DNA from: an uncultured Eubacteriales bacterium
Lineage (GTDB): Bacteria; Bacillota; Clostridia; Oscillospirales; Oscillospiraceae
Direction: 5' to 3'
Assembly: GCA_958402445.1 (NCBI GenBank)
Contig: CATXTO010000048.1
Span: forward strand, 1-13,820
Length of the DNA stretch: 13,820 bases
Below are positions 1 to 6,394 of this stretch, one piece after another. The notes under the pieces were generated by a model. It made no database searches, was not told the DNA's origin, and saw only the letters and a list, made by a program, of their open reading frames with translations. Positions within the stretch are counted from its first letter, which is position 1. Every line of letters starts with the position of its first letter. The position numbers and the translations under genes were made by a program.

Positions 1-551
1 AAGACATGTATCATGTAGGGGCGACCGGTGGCCGCCCGCGGGCGTGCAAAGCACGTCCCTACAGGACGAATATGGATGGAATGGTGTAAGGACGATCCAG
101 CCTGTCGAAAAAATGCAGCAAAGACATGTATCCTATAGGGACGACCTGTGGTCGCCCGCGGGCGTGCAAAGCACGCCCCTACAGGACGAATATGGATGGA
201 ACGGTGTAAGGGCGACCCAGCCTGTCGAAAGAGTGCAGCAAAGACATGTATCCTATAGGGGCGACCGGTGGCCGCCCGCGGGCGTGCGAAGCACGCCCCT
301 ACAAGATGAATATGGATGGAACGGTGTAAGGGCGACCCAGCCTGTCGAAAAAGTGCAGCAAAGACATGTATCATGTAGGGGCGACCGGTGGCCGCCCGCG
401 GGCGTGCAAAGCACGCCCCTACAGGACGAATATGGATGGAACGGTGTAAGGGCGACCCAGCCTGTCGAAAGAGTGCAGCAAGGACATGTATCATGTAGGG
501 GCGACCTGTGGTCGCCCGCGGGCGTGCGAAGCACGTCCCTACAGGACGAAT
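1..551. repeat. 120-bp tandem repeat array, about 4.6 copies, double-hairpin unit
   Basis: Units begin at 1, 121, 241 and 361, and a partial fifth unit begins at 481 and stops near 551. The array may continue to the left of the window. Each unit holds an imperfect first hairpin (for example GGGCGACC-tgt-GGTCGCCC in unit 5) directly abutting a second one (GGGCGTGC-aaa-GCACGCCC). The junction between them is the perfect 12-bp palindrome CGCCCGCGGGCG, unchanged in all five copies. A less conserved spacer of about 70 bp follows. Units differ by scattered substitutions with no indels, so the period stays exactly 120. Because 120 is divisible by 3, a frame stays open on each strand, but there is no ribosome binding site or start signal. 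I read it as a non-coding REP-like or RNA-level element amplified in tandem. A related single copy lies at 12304-12360. Confidence 0.9.
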
Positions 552-578
552 TTCGTTTTTCCCCATTTATGCGCCATA

Positions 579-610
579 CCCCATCTGGGCTACTCGCTCA
601 GATGGGGTTT
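579..610 (+). terminator. Possible intrinsic terminator after the repeat array
   Basis: A 9-bp perfect stem, CCCCATCTG (579-587) with CAGATGGGG (599-607), closes an 11-nt loop and is followed by only three T residues. It would end transcription coming through the repeat array before the ychF promoter. The short T-tract makes it a weak candidate. Confidence 0.4.
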
Positions 611-688
611 CTCGACACGCTGAGATCACGTGGATCCCGCAGCTTTTTTCGTTTCCGCGTTTTTCTCGGCAAATGCTGAGATTCGCCG

Positions 689-717
689 TTGTATTCGGAT
701 ACCGAATTTGCTATACT
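689..717 (+). promoter_or_regulatory. Promoter of ychF with an internal palindrome
   Basis: The -35 is TTGTAT (689-694) and the -10 is TATACT (712-717), with a 17-bp spacer. A second TATAAT lies at 727-732 but has no well-spaced -35. The spacer contains a perfect 6-3-6 inverted repeat, ATTCGG-ATA-CCGAAT (693-707), placed where a repressor could block RNA polymerase. A 6-bp stem, CCGGCC (742-747) with GGCCGG (756-761), follows in the 5' leader. Confidence 0.6.
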
Positions 718-790
718 AATTTTGACTATAATACCGTATCACCGGCCGCATGGTTGGCCGGACCACACAGCAGCAAAGGAAGGCAACGCC

Positions 791-1888
791 ATGAAATTAG
801 GAATCGTCGGGCTGCCCAATGTGGGCAAATCCACCCTGTTCAACGCCATTACAAATGCCGGCGTTCCGGCAGATAATTATGCTTTTTGCACCATTGAGCC
901 CAATGTGGGCGTAGTCAACGTGCCGGATGAGCGGCTGGCCTGGCTCCGAGACCTTTACCAGCCAAAAAAATACACGCCCGCCGTCATTGAATTTGTGGAC
1001 ATCGCGGGCCTGGTCAAGGGCGCTTCCCAGGGGGAAGGTCTGGGCAACAAATTTTTAAGCAACATCCGTAACACAGACGCCATCGTCCATGTGGTCCGCT
1101 GTTTTGACGACAGCAACGTCACCCACGTGGAAGGAAATACGGACCCGCTCCGAGACATTGATATTATCAACCTGGAGCTGGTGATGGCGGACGTGGAAAT
1201 GGTAGAGCGCCGGCTGGAAAAGGCACAAAAGGCAGCCAAGGGTGGCGATAAGCGTTTTGTAAGAGAAATCCAGGTATTTCAGGGTCTTTTGGACCATTTA
1301 AATCGGGGGCAGCTGGCGCGGACCTACGCATGCGAGGAAGAGGACGCCGCCCTTATTGCCACCTCGGACCTGCTCACCTTGAAGCAAACCATTTATGCGG
1401 CCAATGTATCCGAGGACCAGGTCTCCCACCCAAACGACAACCCTTATGTGCAAGCCGTACAAGCTCTGGCGCAGAGGGAGGGCAGCCAATGCCTGCCTAT
1501 TTGTGCTAAACTGGAGGCGGACATCGCAGAGCTGGATGACCCAGAGGAGCGGGCAATGTTCATGGAGGAACTTGGCCTGCAGGAGTCCGGTCTGGACAAG
1601 CTGATTCGCAGCTCCTACTCGCTTCTGGGCCTCATCTCCTTCCTGACCGCAGGGTCTGACGAGTGCCGTGCATGGACCATCCGGCAGGGTACCAGGGCTC
1701 CCCAGGCGGCGGGGAAAATTCACTCCGATTTTGAGCGCGGGTTTATCCGGGCGGAGGTCGTTGCGTTCCAGGACTTGAAGGCCTGCGGTACTATGGCCAC
1801 AGCGAAGACCAAGGGACTCGTGCGCAGCGAGGGCAAGGAATATATTATGGCGGACGGGGACGTGGTGCACTTCCTGTTCAATGTCTGA
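791..1888 (+). CDS. ychF: Redox-regulated ATPase YchF (Obg-family P-loop NTPase)
   Basis: A 365-residue protein, the usual length for YchF. It has the Obg/YchF G1 motif GLPNVGKST at residues 7-15, the G3-type DIAGL at 70-74, and NVSE at 205-208 in place of NKxD, the change that makes the family prefer ATP over GTP. A charged helical arm spans about 130-200. The C-terminal TGS-type region (about 280-365) carries the conserved SFLTAG, EraWTIRQG-like and HSDFERGFIRAEV segments. YchF is a cytosolic ribosome-associated NTPase linked to stress and translation quality control. The open frame reaches back to 689, but ATG 791 is the start: it gives the family N-terminus MKLGIVG and has AAAGGAAGG at 775-783 at the right distance, and 689 lies inside the promoter. 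The gene is monocistronic as far as can be seen. Confidence 0.97.
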   Translation: MKLGIVGLPNVGKSTLFNAITNAGVPADNYAFCTIEPNVGVVNVPDERLAWLRDLYQPKKYTPAVIEFVDIAGLVKGASQGEGLGNKFLSNIRNTDAIVHVVRCFDDSNVTHVEGNTDPLRDIDIINLELVMADVEMVERRLEKAQKAAKGGDKRFVREIQVFQGLLDHLNRGQLARTYACEEEDAALIATSDLLTLKQTIYAANVSEDQVSHPNDNPYVQAVQALAQREGSQCLPICAKLEADIAELDDPEERAMFMEELGLQESGLDKLIRSSYSLLGLISFLTAGSDECRAWTIRQGTRAPQAAGKIHSDFERGFIRAEVVAFQDLKACGTMATAKTKGLVRSEGKEYIMADGDVVHFLFNV

Positions 1889-2136
1889 GCACGCCCCCCG
1901 CTAGTTCGCGTTATATAAAATAGTGGGAAGAAAGGCTCATCTTTGACTCCGTATATTCGTATAGAAGACAAGCAGCATACAGGATCAAGCCATATGCGCT
2001 TCATTTTGTCACGCAGTAAAAAACATTTTTGGGGCGCTGAATATAAAACCTTAGCCCTGCTTTCCTTGGCATCCAAAAGACGCCATAAGCAACAGCGTTC
2101 CGAAGCTTTGACTGCGGGACTTTCGTTCTCGCTATA

Positions 2137-2175
2137 GAGAGGGGGCGAAAGCATGCTTTGCTTTCACCCCCTCTC
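2137..2175. other. Very stable hairpin, 9 bp plus 6 bp
   Basis: GAGAGGGGG (2137-2145) pairs with CCCCCTCTC (2167-2175). After one mismatch, GAAAGC (2147-2152) pairs with GCTTTC (2160-2165) around a 7-nt loop. There is no T-tract on the plus strand, so this is not a classical terminator. It may be an RNA-stability or processing structure at the 3' end of the ychF transcript. Confidence 0.6.
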
Positions 2176-2200
2176 CTTGACTGCCGTATGCGCAGAGGCA

Positions 2201-2238
2201 AACGGGCTTGTCCATGGCAGGCAAAGCCCGTTCTTTTT
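2201..2238 (+). terminator. Intrinsic terminator downstream of ychF
   Basis: AACGGGCTT (2201-2209) pairs with AAGCCCGTT (2224-2232), followed by C and five T residues (2234-2238). It is a good rho-independent terminator for plus-strand transcription arriving from ychF, and it also protects the convergent GNAT gene. Confidence 0.75.
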
Positions 2239-2317
2239 ATCTTGAAAGGCGCGGCTGGCTCTGCTACCTCTGTACGAGAGGAGATGCAGTTTTGCGTATT
2301 TGCGTCTTGGTGAAATG

Positions 2318-2896
2318 TTACTTCTCAGTTTTGGCAAAATAATCATCGGCGAGAATCGCATAATTTACTTGATCAAATAAGCCATTATTGCATTTACATG
2401 CTTGTCGCATAGTTCCTTCATACACCATTCCACATTTTTTCATAACTCTGCCTGATGCGGGATTTTCACTCGCATGGTAAGCATAAATCCTGTTAAATCC
2501 GACTTCAACAAAAAAGAAAGTGATTACTTTTTTTACAGCTTCGGTCATCAATCCTTGATTCCAGTATTTTTCTCCGATTTCATACGCCAATTCAATTTGA
2601 TTTACTCGATCATCCGGATTCATCCCGAAGAGTCTACCGATCACTTCACCTGTTGACTTTAACTGAATCGCCCAACTATACCGATTTGCTCTATCATAAG
2701 AGGCCAGCCATTTATCAGTGAACATTTCAGCTACATTAACTATATCTTCGACATTGCGCATCGGCTTGTAATTTGTCCATTTCCAAACATCATATTCACA
2801 CCAACAGTTATTAAATATCTGATCAATATCTTCCGCTGTAAATCGCCGTAAGATAAGCCTTTCGGTTTCAAGTAATTCTGTTCCTTTATGCGCCAT
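2318..2896 (-). CDS. GNAT-family N-acetyltransferase (RimJ/RimL-like)
   Basis: A 192-residue protein of the GNAT_3 type. It would transfer acetyl from acetyl-CoA to an amine; the substrate could be a protein N-terminus, an amino acid or an antibiotic and cannot be told from sequence. It has the early ETERLILRRF strand (about 10-19) typical of RimJ/RimL relatives, the pyrophosphate-binding segment YEIGEKYWNQGLMTEAV (105-121), and the C-terminal ENPASGRVMKKCGM (144-157) that ends in the usual KxGF-like turn. The open frame runs upstream to 3052, but ATG at 2896 is preferred. It gives the family N-terminus, has AGGAAGG (complement of 2902-2909) just upstream, and lies downstream of the promoter at 2957-2985. 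The gene and its flanks are clearly AT-richer than its neighbours, which suggests recent acquisition. Confidence 0.88.
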   Translation of the reverse strand: MAHKGTELLETERLILRRFTAEDIDQIFNNCWCEYDVWKWTNYKPMRNVEDIVNVAEMFTDKWLASYDRANRYSWAIQLKSTGEVIGRLFGMNPDDRVNQIELAYEIGEKYWNQGLMTEAVKKVITFFFVEVGFNRIYAYHASENPASGRVMKKCGMVYEGTMRQACKCNNGLFDQVNYAILADDYFAKTEK

Positions 2897-2941
2897 ATCT
2901 TTCCTTCCTGCCAGATACAAATTTAATGTATCTATCATCCT

Positions 2942-2985
2942 ATCATTTACAATGATATTATACCATACACACATTGTGGTTTCAA
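2942..2985 (-). promoter_or_regulatory. Near-consensus promoter of the GNAT gene with a start-point palindrome
   Basis: Read on the minus strand, the -35 is TTGAAA (2980-2985), the spacer is 17 bp and the -10 is a perfect TATAAT (2957-2962). Immediately downstream, at the expected transcription start, is the perfect 6-3-6 inverted repeat ATCATT-TAC-AATGAT (2942-2956), a good operator candidate. Confidence 0.75.
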
Positions 2986-3256
2986 CACATATTAGCAAAT
3001 TGGTAACGGGCAATACTTTTAAAACATAGTGAGTTTGTATACTGCTCAACAAGTTGTTTCAGAAGTGTGGCTACAATTTCTATGCTGGCTCTTCCGAAAG
3101 TTAAGGTTCTGGAAAGAAAAAAGGAATGGAATTTGATTTTTTAAACGAAGTTCAAATATGTTCTTCGTGCCCGATTGGTGCCCTCTAATCCAGTACGTCT
3201 GAACTTCGCCTGATTCGGATAAACTCTTTCGTATCTAAAAATACGGAGGGGTTCTT
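2986..3256. other. AT-rich intergenic region and leader of the CmpB-type gene
   Basis: No gene is seen here. A possible plus-strand promoter is TTGATT (3133-3138), an 18-bp spacer and TATGTT (3157-3162). A hairpin ACGAAG (3145-3150) with CTTCGT (3163-3168) overlaps that -10. The same left arm can instead pair at longer range: CGAAGTTCA (3146-3154) with TGAACTTCG (3200-3208), a perfect 9-bp match. A small CGTAT (3230-3234)/ATACG (3241-3245) stem sits next to the ribosome binding site. Confidence 0.5.
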
Positions 3257-3661
3257 ATGCGAATCTGGCGATACAGCGTTCTATGGTATCTGGGCGGTAT
3301 GCTCTATACCGGTATTGAGCTCCTCTGGCGGGGTTGGAGCCATCCTAGCATGTTCGCCGCCGGAGGAGTTTGCTTTGTGCTCATTGGGCATTTGGGGGAG
3401 GTCCCCCGTCCGCTCCCTCTGGTGTGGCGCATGGTCTTAGGAGCGGGCATCGTCACTATGACGGAGCTGGGCGCGGGGCTTTTGGTCAATCAGAATCACC
3501 GGGTCTGGGATTACAGCACCATGCCCCTGCACTTTATGGGGCAGATCTGTCTGCCCTTTACGCTGCTCTGGATTCCCATTAGCCTGGTGGCGATTGTGGC
3601 CTACGATACCCTGCGCAGCAAGCTCTTTGGCCTTGCCTATCCCCGCTACCAGTGGGTATGA
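3257..3661 (+). CDS. Putative ABC-transporter type IV (CmpB-like) membrane protein
   Basis: A 134-residue integral membrane protein with about four predicted membrane segments (roughly residues 5-25, 31-48, 55-77 and 95-116). The WDYS motif at 84-87, followed by a P-L-x-F-x-G-Q-I-C-L-P-F pattern and a Trp about 17 residues on, matches the small family annotated as putative ABC-transporter type IV / CmpB (Pfam PF06541). Its transport role is not well established. ATG 3257 has GGAGGGG (3246-3251) just upstream. No ATP-binding subunit is next door, so calling it a transporter rests only on the family name. It is expressed alone and ends at the terminator at 3688-3733. Confidence 0.75.
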   Translation: MRIWRYSVLWYLGGMLYTGIELLWRGWSHPSMFAAGGVCFVLIGHLGEVPRPLPLVWRMVLGAGIVTMTELGAGLLVNQNHRVWDYSTMPLHFMGQICLPFTLLWIPISLVAIVAYDTLRSKLFGLAYPRYQWV

Positions 3662-3687
3662 CCGCTATACCTGAATCACAAAGAAGA

Positions 3688-3733
3688 GAGGCCACAGTCC
3701 TTGTTTGCGGACCGCGGCCTCCATTTTTATTTT
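3688..3733 (+). terminator. Intrinsic terminator after the CmpB-like gene
   Basis: GAGGCC (3688-3693) pairs with GGCCTC (3716-3721), and inside it GTCC (3697-3700) pairs with GGAC (3709-3712) around an 8-nt loop. The run TTTTTATTTTTA follows from about 3724. Confidence 0.85.
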
Positions 3734-3963
3734 TATCTGTTTCGAGTCTCCGTTGAAACGCCGTCGGGTTATCCACGAAATTTCCGCGGCATCGGCGTTT
3801 CTCAACCCGGTATGTAATACCATATTTTACTTGCAAAATCCCAGGAAACTTAGCTCATAGGCCCAAACCCTCCTTTTTATCTTTGAATGATCAACGACTC
3901 TCGGTTGATACATTGATTATAGCACGTAAGAAAAGAAAATGGTGAACACATTGTTAAATTTTA
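3734..3963. other. Intergenic region between convergent genes, rich in dyads
   Basis: No gene is seen. GTTGAAACGCCG (3752-3763) pairs with the segment at 3793-3806 over 12 bp with a 2-nt bulge. CGGGTT (3765-3770) can pair with AACCCG (3804-3809), and GGTAT (3809-3813) pairs with ATACC (3817-3821) across 3 nt. The minus-strand lipoprotein gene ends at 3964 with no T-tract hairpin close by, so these structures may serve its transcript end. Confidence 0.5.
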
Positions 3964-5874
3964 CTATCCTTGGGCAATCGGGACATAGGTCTGCACCGCC
4001 TCCTGAAACTCTGAAAAAGGCGGCACGGCAATCATCCGCTCCCAGGGTAGATCCTGCGCCGCCTTGGCGCTGGGAAAGCACTCCCGAATGACCGCGCACA
4101 GATACTGCGCCTTCCGCAGGATTTGCTCGCCCTGAAAGGCATGTGCGTAACGACTCTCCTCTCCAGCAAAGAGGTACTCTAATATTCGAGCCCGGTCCTC
4201 CGAAGGATAGGTTTTGGAGTATGCGTCTAAAAACCAAACCTCCTCCAAATCCTCTGGGGCGGATTCCGCCGTAAAGCCGGCGTCGCTGACCTCCTCTCCT
4301 GTCTCGTCGAAGTAGGAATAATAATACGACTCCGGCGGGGACAAGGCTTCCCAATAGGTCAAATAGTCCAGCCCCCGCTCCTGGGTGCAGGCATAAACTC
4401 GATCCTCCATCACATGCGTAAATTCATGCGCCAGATTTTGCGGCAGCGTGTCCAGGTCCTCCAAGCTCATTACTACAATCCGGCGCTCTCCCATCTGGCT
4501 GGTAAAGCCGTACGCCGAGGAGATGCTGTTCTCCGCGTCAGGAAAAATCCGTCCGCAAAAATACAAATCAATGTGCCGCACCGGCTCTACGGCCATTTCC
4601 TGAAATATCCCAGTTGGATACTGGGAGATAAAAGCCTTGGTCATCCGCAAGGCCAGGTGAATGAGAATGGGATTCTCCAGTATTTCACCAGTATAGCCGC
4701 TTGGGTAAGGGTCATTGAATTCCACCCCGGCCTTGCCGCAGTATACCCTTAGGCCGGTTTGCTGCAAAATCCAGTCCTGGTCCGTGCGGTTTTCTCGTGC
4801 CAACTGCTCCTGGGATAAAAAGGTGCAAGCTACGGCATCCACCGCCGGCGCTGTGCTGAACGCCCAGCGATACAGTGAGCTTCGCACGCCATCGGTGGTT
4901 GCGTAGACCAGGGTCTCTCCCTCCAGATCGCATGCCACGGTGCCCGTCTGTTGCTCCAGACGCCAGCACCGGCCTTCTGTCAGTTCACAAACCAGCAGCG
5001 TGTTGTCCTCATAGCTGGAAAGCACCGCCATATTGTCTTTCCGAACGGACAGACGCTGTTCACCCACACCTTCCAAACAGTAGATTTCTCCCGGTGCATC
5101 CAGCGGATATAAAACTGTTTCAAGCTCCGTATGAAATGCCATAGTCTGAAGGTCTGGCGCGTATCCACCTTGTAATGCAGGAGCCGGCAAAACCTCCCCA
5201 GAGCTCGGGCACAGGCGGTAAATTCTCTGGACGTCTTCTTGATCCGTTCCCTCCAAAATCACGCCGTCCGCTTCGAATCCTGTGAGCCAAAACCAGTTCC
5301 AATCCGGCAGTGCGTAGTTTTTCTGCCCCCCGTCCAATAGCCCCGTTCTGGTGATCCCCGCGCCGTCCTGCTCCCAGGACCAAACGCACGCATCATCCGT
5401 TTGCACAGCGGCCTGTGAGCCCGGGTAGGATATCGCGCCGCCGACAGGCTCCAGCGACTGGTCTAGGAGCTGAACCTCTCCGGCCTCTCGGTCCAAGACA
5501 CAGATGATCCCGTCTGCCAGGAAGTCTGCCCAGAGATTGACTCCGCGAAAGCTCTTACCCTGAATCGACTGCCCGGACGCTAGATCATAGAGCAGCAAAG
5601 CAGTATCGCCCCCCTGTGCCGTCAAAATCAGAGCTTGTCCTCCTTGGCAGCATATTTGATAAATCCGGCCGTCCACCAGATTGCCCAGTAAGACCGGTTC
5701 AAAATTTGGCTGCTCCGTTTGCCGCGTCGTGGACATCGCCCACGTGGTTTCTTCCGCAGAGCCGGAAACCGTTCCGTTATCCGGCGCAAAAGTTTCGCAC
5801 CCAGCCAATATGATGAGAAGTATCGCCAGCCACACCAAGCCAATTCCGCCCTGCCGTACCATATGCCGCGACAC
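3964..5874 (-). CDS. Lipoprotein with propeller-like N-terminal half and HExxH zincin-like C-terminal domain
   Basis: A 636-residue predicted surface lipoprotein. A basic N-terminus and a hydrophobic stretch (about 11-25) lead into the lipobox L23-A24-G25-C26, so Cys26 would be lipidated and the rest lies outside the membrane. Residues about 55-350 contain recurrent short beta-strand blocks of the LLLYDLASG and VQLLDQSLE type, which resemble a degenerate beta-propeller; this is inference. Residues about 365-636 hold HEFTHVMEDR, with H483, E484 and H487 as the HExxH zinc motif. DAYSKTYPSEDRARILEY follows, where Glu559 is the likely third zinc ligand, as in gluzincins. The start is GTG 5874: AGGGGAGG (complement of 5883-5890) lies 8 nt upstream, whereas the in-frame ATG four codons later would be about 20 nt away. 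The substrate is unknown. A few family members lack activity, so catalysis is not proven. Confidence 0.75.
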   Translation of the reverse strand: MSRHMVRQGGIGLVWLAILLIILAGCETFAPDNGTVSGSAEETTWAMSTTRQTEQPNFEPVLLGNLVDGRIYQICCQGGQALILTAQGGDTALLLYDLASGQSIQGKSFRGVNLWADFLADGIICVLDREAGEVQLLDQSLEPVGGAISYPGSQAAVQTDDACVWSWEQDGAGITRTGLLDGGQKNYALPDWNWFWLTGFEADGVILEGTDQEDVQRIYRLCPSSGEVLPAPALQGGYAPDLQTMAFHTELETVLYPLDAPGEIYCLEGVGEQRLSVRKDNMAVLSSYEDNTLLVCELTEGRCWRLEQQTGTVACDLEGETLVYATTDGVRSSLYRWAFSTAPAVDAVACTFLSQEQLARENRTDQDWILQQTGLRVYCGKAGVEFNDPYPSGYTGEILENPILIHLALRMTKAFISQYPTGIFQEMAVEPVRHIDLYFCGRIFPDAENSISSAYGFTSQMGERRIVVMSLEDLDTLPQNLAHEFTHVMEDRVYACTQERGLDYLTYWEALSPPESYYYSYFDETGEEVSDAGFTAESAPEDLEEVWFLDAYSKTYPSEDRARILEYLFAGEESRYAHAFQGEQILRKAQYLCAVIRECFPSAKAAQDLPWERMIAVPPFSEFQEAVQTYVPIAQG

Positions 5875-6394
5875 AGATCATACCTCCCCTCCCTGGGCAC
5901 CCCGCCTCGAGTATCTCTTGCAGCAGGCGCCAACGTTTCCTCTGTTTCCTGTCCTATTTACTATAGCATGGACAGCAACAATTTTACAGGTAGATTTTGG
6001 AAGCGAGTTTTCGTTTTTCCAATTATGCTGGGAAATGGTTTTTAAGGCATACCGTCGCGTCGGAAGCTTCCATCAAGCGGATGCAAATCGGCTGCTTTTC
6101 GCTACCAGTTTGCGTGCCGTCGGTAGTTTACCTCCCAGATGCTCCTCTTCTCAAAAACAACCGTCCGAAGTTACCCAATTTTCCAGATTTGACCAAGAAC
6201 GGTTGACAGCCCATTAAAACTGTAGTACCCTCAAGCTAGTCTAGTCTTTGCATCAGCAGAGCTTGGCTGGAACGCTAGTCTGAAGGTTGTGAAGCATGTA
6301 AAATCTGGATTGATTTTTGTCCCACTGGTATGGTAAAATATATTGTGTTTCTATCGCTTTGCGCCAGAATCGAGAAAGGAGCGGCAGGCCTGCC
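5875..6394. other. Long divergent intergenic region (about 520 bp)
   Basis: It separates the minus-strand lipoprotein gene from the plus-strand glycolipid operon. A possible minus-strand promoter for the lipoprotein is TATAGT (complement of 5960-5965) with a weak TGTAAA (complement of 5983-5988) at 17 bp. A perfect TTGACA lies at 6203-6208 (+) but lacks a good -10. The 8-mer GCTAGTCT occurs at 6235-6242 and 6274-6281. Short frames run through on the plus strand without ribosome binding sites or recognisable products. The operon promoter is listed separately at 6310-6339. Confidence 0.55.
6310..6339 (+). promoter_or_regulatory. Promoter of the glycolipid operon
   Basis: TTGATT (6310-6315) and TAAAAT (6334-6339) are separated by 18 bp, with TGG just before the -10. 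Transcription would start near 6346 and leave a leader of about 50 nt to ATG 6395. This position also argues against a start codon at 6317. Confidence 0.6.

Larger units (their letters stand above)
1889..2317. other. Gene-poor interval between ychF and the acetyltransferase gene
   Basis: About 430 nt lie between the ychF stop and the convergent GNAT gene. No reliable gene is visible. A 64-codon frame (TTG 1943 to 2137, +) has a fair GGGAAGAAAGG upstream but a composition rich in K, R and S and no recognisable domain. Long minus-strand frames also run through the same DNA, one of them into ychF. The right part holds the two hairpins listed separately at 2137-2175 and 2201-2238. No terminator directly follows ychF, so its transcript probably ends at one of these. 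Confidence 0.6.

Noticed and set aside
1..551. CRISPR array
   Set aside because: Units repeat over their whole 120-bp length with no unique spacers, and there are no cas genes.
44..679. Open frame with a 40-residue tandem repeat (MQSTSLQDEYGW type)
   Set aside because: It begins at a GTG without a ribosome binding site, the opposite strand is open too, and the period of 120 alone explains the open frames. The hairpins are more conserved than the coding-neutral spacer.
508..876. 122-codon plus-strand frame running into ychF
   Set aside because: It overlaps the ychF start in another phase, has no ribosome binding site and no recognisable product.
1298..1870. 190-codon frame antisense to ychF
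   Set aside because: A shadow of a strongly conserved gene; nothing in it resembles a protein family.
1943..2137. 64-codon frame starting at TTG after ychF
   Set aside because: A fair ribosome binding site exists, but the product is low-complexity and unrecognised, and other frames are equally open, so I kept it only as a comment on the interval.
2897..3052. N-terminal extension of the acetyltransferase by 52 residues
   Set aside because: It would start upstream of the near-consensus promoter and lacks a ribosome binding site; GNAT proteins start where ATG 2896 begins.
3579..3836. 85-codon minus-strand frame across the terminator
   Set aside because: It crosses the terminator hairpin and a neighbouring gene and has no start signal.
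5681..6217. 178-codon plus-strand frame from within the lipoprotein gene into the intergenic region
   Set aside because: Mostly antisense to the lipoprotein; no ribosome binding site and no domain.
6203..6231. Perfect TTGACA as the operon promoter
   Set aside because: No acceptable -10 lies 16-18 bp downstream; the 6310-6339 promoter is better placed.
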